Part shown: positions 59,501 to 62,341 of the stretch, one piece after another | Position numbering within the stretch: the stretch's first letter is position 1 | How the letters are laid out: each line of letters starts with the position of its first letter | NCBI RefSeq assembly: GCF_020176695.1 | Contig: NZ_JAIWIA010000011.1 | Coordinates: 1-62,341 of the forward strand | DNA from: Massilia sp. MS-15 | GTDB taxonomy: Bacteria > Pseudomonadota > Gammaproteobacteria > Burkholderiales > Burkholderiaceae_D | DNA length: 62,341 bases | Direction of reading: 5' to 3' | The notes under the pieces: generated by a model | Told to the model about the DNA's origin: nothing | What the model saw: the letters and a program-made list of their open reading frames with translations, nothing else | Databases searched by the model: none | Program-made: the position numbers and the translations under genes

Positions 59501-62341
59501 CGTGGGCCTGGACGCCGGTCAAGATAAGCTCGCGCGCGGTAATCCGGCCCACGTCGGTGCTCGCGGTGGTGGTGATGCTGTTCGCGCCGCTACCGTCCAG
59601 CACGGCACCGCCGTAGCTGTAGTTGATGGCGTCGGCGCCGGCAATGACGAAGGGGCCGTTCACGGTAACCGTCTTCTGCTGGCCGACGTTGCGGTTATCA
59701 TAAACACCCTGGGTTGGGCCCGTCACCGTCACCGCGTCGCTGGCAAGGATGCCGCTCAGTGAATACTGACCTGCACCCAGGCTTGCAGCATTGCTGCCGT
59801 CGTAGATCTTCGCCACTTCCGAGCTGATTTCGATCTGCGCTTCGCGCGGGGTGATCGAGGCGGTGGTGGTGAGCGGGACGTCGATGATGTAGTTGCCGAC
59901 GTCGCGTCCGGCCGCGCCGCTCGCGCTGATCGTCACAGTCTTGTCGTTGCCCACGTTCTTGGTGTCGAACAGACCGGTGAACCGGTCGATCTCGACATCG
60001 TCTCCCGGCAGTATGCCCGACAGAGTACCGGTGACCTGCGCGTTGCGCGTGCCATCGTAGACCTTGTCCATGGCGGTGAACGCGCCGCCTGTCACGCGCA
60101 ATGGCGTGATATCTGCGTAAGTGCGCAGTTCCCCGTCAGGGCGGAAGACATAGTTATCCGCATCCCTGCCGCCGAGATTGCCGTATGTGACCGTTACCGG
60201 CTTGTCGTTGCCGACATGCTTGGTGTCGAACTGGCCGTGCAGCCCATCGAGGAAGACGTTGTCGCCCTCGATGACGTTGCGCAGGCTCCCGCTGACGCTG
60301 GCGTCACGTGTGGAATCATAGACTTTGTTGGCGGCCGCGAGGTCGCCCACGGTGACCGGACGCTGCTCAATGTCGCCGACATAATAGGGTTGGGCGCCAT
60401 AGACATCGATTCCCTTCGAGGTCTGGATCTTGAACAGGGACGCGTTGCCGCCTAGCGTGATTCGTTTGTCGGTTCCCACATTCTTGTTTTCGAATTCGCC
60501 CTGAGCGAAGGTCCAGTCGCCGCTGCGGCGCACGTCGAAGCCGTCGGGAAGATCGTGCGAGAGGACGTCGCGGAAGTTGGCGTCGGGCGTGCCGTCGTAA
60601 TCGCGGACGACGAGCTTGAGCTTGGGGATAAGCGGGTCGGCCATCAGGACGCCATTCTGGCCTACGCCGGACAGGACGGGTGTCTCCCATTCACCGTTGC
60701 GAATCGCATCGACCTGGACAAACCGGTAATCGAGATCGGAGAAAGCATCCGCATCGAAGCGACCATCCTTTTTCAAATAGACCAGCCAGCGGCCTGCACT
60801 CGCTGACAACTGGCTATTTGTGTTAGAAAAATCCCGCGTCTCCAACCTGATCGTCGTTCCGCTGGCATTCGACGCGAGGGTTGCATGATTCAGTGTCATT
60901 CGATCGGATTCGATCTCGATCGGGCCAGATTCGGAAGACAAGGTGGATCCGCTCAGATTAACGTCAGAAGCAAACATATGGATTCCGCGGCTGCCGGCCA
61001 GGACGGTGCTGCCTTGCATGGTGAGCGTGTTGACCAATGGAGCGCTCTCGCTGACACCGGTGAAAAAGACCAGTCTGTTCGTGTTGATACTGCTTCCGTC
61101 AAGCAGGCGGATGGAGGTCCCCGACATTCCAACACTTCCCCGGGAGCCTTCGCCTGCGGAATCCAAAGCCATTACCGTCCCCGAGAAGTCGAGTGATCCT
61201 TCTCTCGCGCCGATTACGAGTTGGCCTGTTCCGTTCCGCGACGTGTCCAGAAGCGCTTCCGGTCCGATGCGGACCGCAGAGCCGATCAGCCTCATGCCAA
61301 CATTGCCGGAGCCGCTACCTTCGTACACCGCATTGGATACCCTGCCATCGATGGCCAACAGGCCATCCCGGGCGCGGATATCGATATTTCCGCCGCCACT
61401 ACCCCCATTGGCCGCCACGAAACCGTCCGCGCCGATTGTCACCGTGCTGCCGGACAGCGTGATTTCTCCGCCAGCGACGCCACCGCTGCTATAAACGCCT
61501 CCCTGAATATCGAGTTCCCCGTTGTGTGCAGTCATCCCGAGCGCGCCGCCGCTACTGTCGGACGAGGCAATCAGGCGCGCGTCTCTGCCCACGCTGATGC
61601 TGGCGCCTGCAAAGTCCTGACGCCCGCCACCTCCGTCACCGGCATAGGTGTTGATTCTGCCCAGGATGTCGAGCCTGCCGTCCCGTGCATTGACGATCAG
61701 CGCGCCACCTCCGTCGAAAGAAGAGGTGTCGAGCAAGGCCGCCGTTCCGATCGTGACGCCTGTACCGCTGAGGGTCTGGCTGCCGCCGCCGCCCGCGGCA
61801 TTGCTGCGCACCTGGCCCTGGATATCCAGCAAACCCGAACCAGCATCGATGGCGAGCGCGCCACCGCCTGCGCCGGCACGGCTGTCGATGATGGCCTCGT
61901 TGCCGATGGTGACGCCGATACCAGACAGTGCTTGGCTGCCACCGCCGCCGCCTGCAGTGCTGTCGACCTTGCCCTGGATATCGAGCAGACCGTTGGAAGC
62001 GGTTATCGCAATGGTCCCACCGTCTCCAGTGGCGGACGCGTCGACGCTGGCATCTTTACCCACTGAGACACTGGAGCCGGCCAGGGTTTGAACGCCGCCG
62101 GTAACGCCGCCCCTGCCATCGAGTTTGCCTTGAATGTCCAGTGCGCCATTTTCAGCCCCAACGGTCAGAATGCCTCCGGTCTCCCCTCCTGAAGCGTTGA
62201 CCGTTGCAGACGAGCCCACAGTCAGCGATAGACCACGCAGGGTTTGAATGCCGCCGGTTACACCGCCGCTGCTATCGAGTTTGCCTTGAATGTCCAGTGC
62301 GCCATCTTCAGCCCCAACGGTCAGAATGCCTCCGGTCTCGC
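56502..62341 (-). CDS. Giant YDG/MBG-repeat protein with C-terminal caspase-like domain (5' end outside window)
   Basis: The reading frame is open to the window edge, so the N-terminus is missing; about 1,946 residues are visible. In order: tandem 52-residue units (LDIQGK...TITVGKDAS-type, Gly/Ser-rich, beta-solenoid-like) to about 61,250 on the map; a linker; ten YDG-type repeats of about 80-95 residues (each with a YDG or YDx motif, a GxFDxKNVG core and GADAGNY); one MBG-like domain; a disordered linker; and a C-terminal caspase fold (KIAVLFGVNEY...) with catalytic His in YYAGHGYS (codon 56982-56984) and Cys in SDSCYSGAF (56832-56834). It is probably secreted or surface-exposed, but the secretion signal is off the map. 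Confidence 0.88.
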   Translation of the reverse strand, partial: ETGGILTVGAEDGALDIQGKLDSSGGVTGGIQTLRGLSLTVGSSATVNASGGETGGILTVGAENGALDIQGKLDGRGGVTGGVQTLAGSSVSVGKDASVDASATGDGGTIAITASNGLLDIQGKVDSTAGGGGGSQALSGIGVTIGNEAIIDSRAGAGGGALAIDAGSGLLDIQGQVRSNAAGGGGSQTLSGTGVTIGTAALLDTSSFDGGGALIVNARDGRLDILGRINTYAGDGGGGRQDFAGASISVGRDARLIASSDSSGGALGMTAHNGELDIQGGVYSSGGVAGGEITLSGSTVTIGADGFVAANGGSGGGNIDIRARDGLLAIDGRVSNAVYEGSGSGNVGMRLIGSAVRIGPEALLDTSRNGTGQLVIGAREGSLDFSGTVMALDSAGEGSRGSVGMSGTSIRLLDGSSINTNRLVFFTGVSESAPLVNTLTMQGSTVLAGSRGIHMFASDVNLSGSTLSSESGPIEIESDRMTLNHATLASNASGTTIRLETRDFSNTNSQLSASAGRWLVYLKKDGRFDADAFSDLDYRFVQVDAIRNGEWETPVLSGVGQNGVLMADPLIPKLKLVVRDYDGTPDANFRDVLSHDLPDGFDVRRSGDWTFAQGEFENKNVGTDKRITLGGNASLFKIQTSKGIDVYGAQPYYVGDIEQRPVTVGDLAAANKVYDSTRDASVSGSLRNVIEGDNVFLDGLHGQFDTKHVGNDKPVTVTYGNLGGRDADNYVFRPDGELRTYADITPLRVTGGAFTAMDKVYDGTRNAQVTGTLSGILPGDDVEIDRFTGLFDTKNVGNDKTVTISASGAAGRDVGNYIIDVPLTTTASITPREAQIEISSEVAKIYDGSNAASLGAGQYSLSGILASDAVTVTGPTQGVYDNRNVGQQKTVTVNGPFVIAGADAINYSYGGAVLDGSGANSITTTASTDVGRITARELILTGVQAHDKMYDRNTDAHLSDGKLSGVIGNDSVSIGTLTGQFATPDAGTGKEVLVSASGLTGADAGNYTLAPSSLRATANIDQRTLNLQILSGQSKVYDGTPDIEVDADLAGVLAGDTVQLGSLSGRFDDKNVGDNKLITLTNLGNILLGPHAHNYTVDANGTLRGRIDPRPAQISIDGTINKVYDGSPGAALGAGQYTLAGILGNDLVRVTGPTQGQYDSANAGTRTVTVTGPFDLTGADAGNYSYGGVRLNGNGTNTITTSASGIGNIDRRTLTLSNPRANNKVYDGTMNASVDVDLSNVVGRDQVSLGSRSGAFDSKHAGDNKRVTITVGGLQGQDAHNYQLPVASTTTTASISKLTLSTDGIRANDKVYDGNDTAILTGAPTGVLANDQVTIAPLAGRFDNKNAGTGKTVLITGGALSGLDAGNYQLDNTPPITAAITPRAVTLALIDEPVKEYDATNRASLGTNPYEIGNLVAGDQVVVRGPGQGSYDTPNAGEVKTVTVSGPFYFTGLDAGNYSLNGTRLSTGMSASVAGTGQITRAVLTYQANPAVVESTQPFGTLTGTVTGFKGEDNMGSATTGQLAWQAQATNGSSPGTYPIHGTGLSATNYDFVQAPANASALVVRPSQTIGDINNSVTNAALAALGGTSPVPNLPPASSPVADSTGPGAAKAFSPVRIGSMSQEELAQMLAQRRSFKQNLFSAAIYKLEMDPSLADLQPCTTVMEASSGACRISAAQLELLHAARPQAHVQEQTMGRAVAKTSNLPKIERKIAVLFGVNEYSDKAIPRLENAITDVDAIARLFDEKLGYEVRVLHNPGKAEMIRALNALATEVGSEDSVVVYYAGHGYSLEKNGAGYWLPSDAAASDPRQWISNSDVAKILSGIRSRQMALISDSCYSGAFAREGMANVGRNVNADDVLSKRSVVVLSSGGDEPVPDEGRGNHSIFAWNLMQVVGSVANWKPGSTVFEGVQEAVRKEFPQTPQYGALTAAGHQTGGDYLFEFRSR
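57870..60640 (-). repeat. Ten YDG-type protein repeats
   Basis: Ten units, each opening with a motif such as KVYDGT, KIYDGS, KMYDRN or KEYDAT, and containing a FDxKN(V/A)G turn and a GxDAxNY closing motif. At DNA level they are diverged, with occasional near-identical blocks such as the GPTQG...YD strings. Such repeats usually form rigid beta-sandwich stalks on cell-surface proteins. Confidence 0.85.
62086..62341 (-). repeat. 156-bp tandem DNA repeat in the solenoid region
   Basis: The segment from 62086 is repeated from 62242 (offset 156 bp, 52 codons) with only scattered substitutions over the roughly 100 bases visible before the edge. The preceding units are of the same 52-residue length but more diverged, so the last copies look recently amplified. 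Confidence 0.8.

Overview
The window reads as a chromosomal segment of a GC-rich betaproteobacterium. Burkholderiales, probably Oxalobacteraceae such as Massilia or a relative, is inferred from gene content, codon bias and a dispersed palindrome, not from any marker gene. No rRNA, tRNA, transposase, integrase or CRISPR array was seen. About 55 genes are supported and coding density is high.

Layout. (1) 90-5145: a TerY-type signalling triad (VWA protein, PP2C-like phosphatase, kinase fused to a Cys cluster, membrane segment and TPR region) with a low-complexity protein upstream and a lipoprotein downstream. (2) 5293-6222: two universal stress proteins. (3) 6219-9891 (minus): a complete gentisate branch (ring hydroxylase, gentisate 1,2-dioxygenase, fumarylpyruvate hydrolase, zeta-GST-type isomerase) with a divergent LysR gene, then a second LysR gene and a flavin reductase fused to an IclR-like ligand domain. 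(4) 13337-20743: short-chain dehydrogenase, Rieske oxygenase, acyl-CoA dehydrogenase, class III CoA-transferase and the lower meta-cleavage trio (hydratase, acylating acetaldehyde dehydrogenase, aldolase), closed by a terminator. (5) 21261-28520: porin, DoxX-like membrane proteins, a Tat-signalled MmgE/PrpD protein, an orphan TRAP-type binding protein, an anchored NTF2-like protein and an MFS transporter. (6) 28915-32798 (minus): phthalate-type reductase, FAH hydrolase, a second gentisate-dioxygenase-like cupin and a dihydroxyphthalate-decarboxylase-like protein. (7) 33084-38204: TetR regulator, meta-cleavage hydrolase, extradiol dioxygenase, class D flavin monooxygenase and MFS transporter.

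Regions 3-7 look like one aromatic-catabolic island. The oxygenases, dehydrogenase and decarboxylase would produce a catechol; extradiol cleavage and the C-C hydrolase would release hydroxypentadienoate, which the hydratase-aldolase-dehydrogenase set turns into pyruvate and acetyl-CoA. The acid released by the hydrolase could enter the gentisate branch. The starting substrate cannot be read from sequence. A palindrome centred on TTCTAGAA sits in the promoter regions of three of these transcription units and may define a regulon.

(8) 38463-41678: MepA-like endopeptidase, SPFH protein and two membrane proteins. (9) 41722-50179: a tightly packed run of MoxR ATPase, unknown protein, HEIGH-metallopeptidase/VWA protein, unknown protein, PaaK-like adenylate-forming protein, NadR-like bifunctional enzyme and LysR regulator. 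This is the best candidate for an undescribed system. (10) 50278-56405: DODA-type dioxygenase, DoxX, an OsmC-YcaO fusion, a truncated haemoglobin, a phytoene-desaturase-like flavoprotein and a small membrane protein. (11) 56502 to the window edge (minus): a giant protein of beta-solenoid-like and YDG/MBG repeats ending in a caspase-like peptidase domain; its N-terminus lies outside the window.
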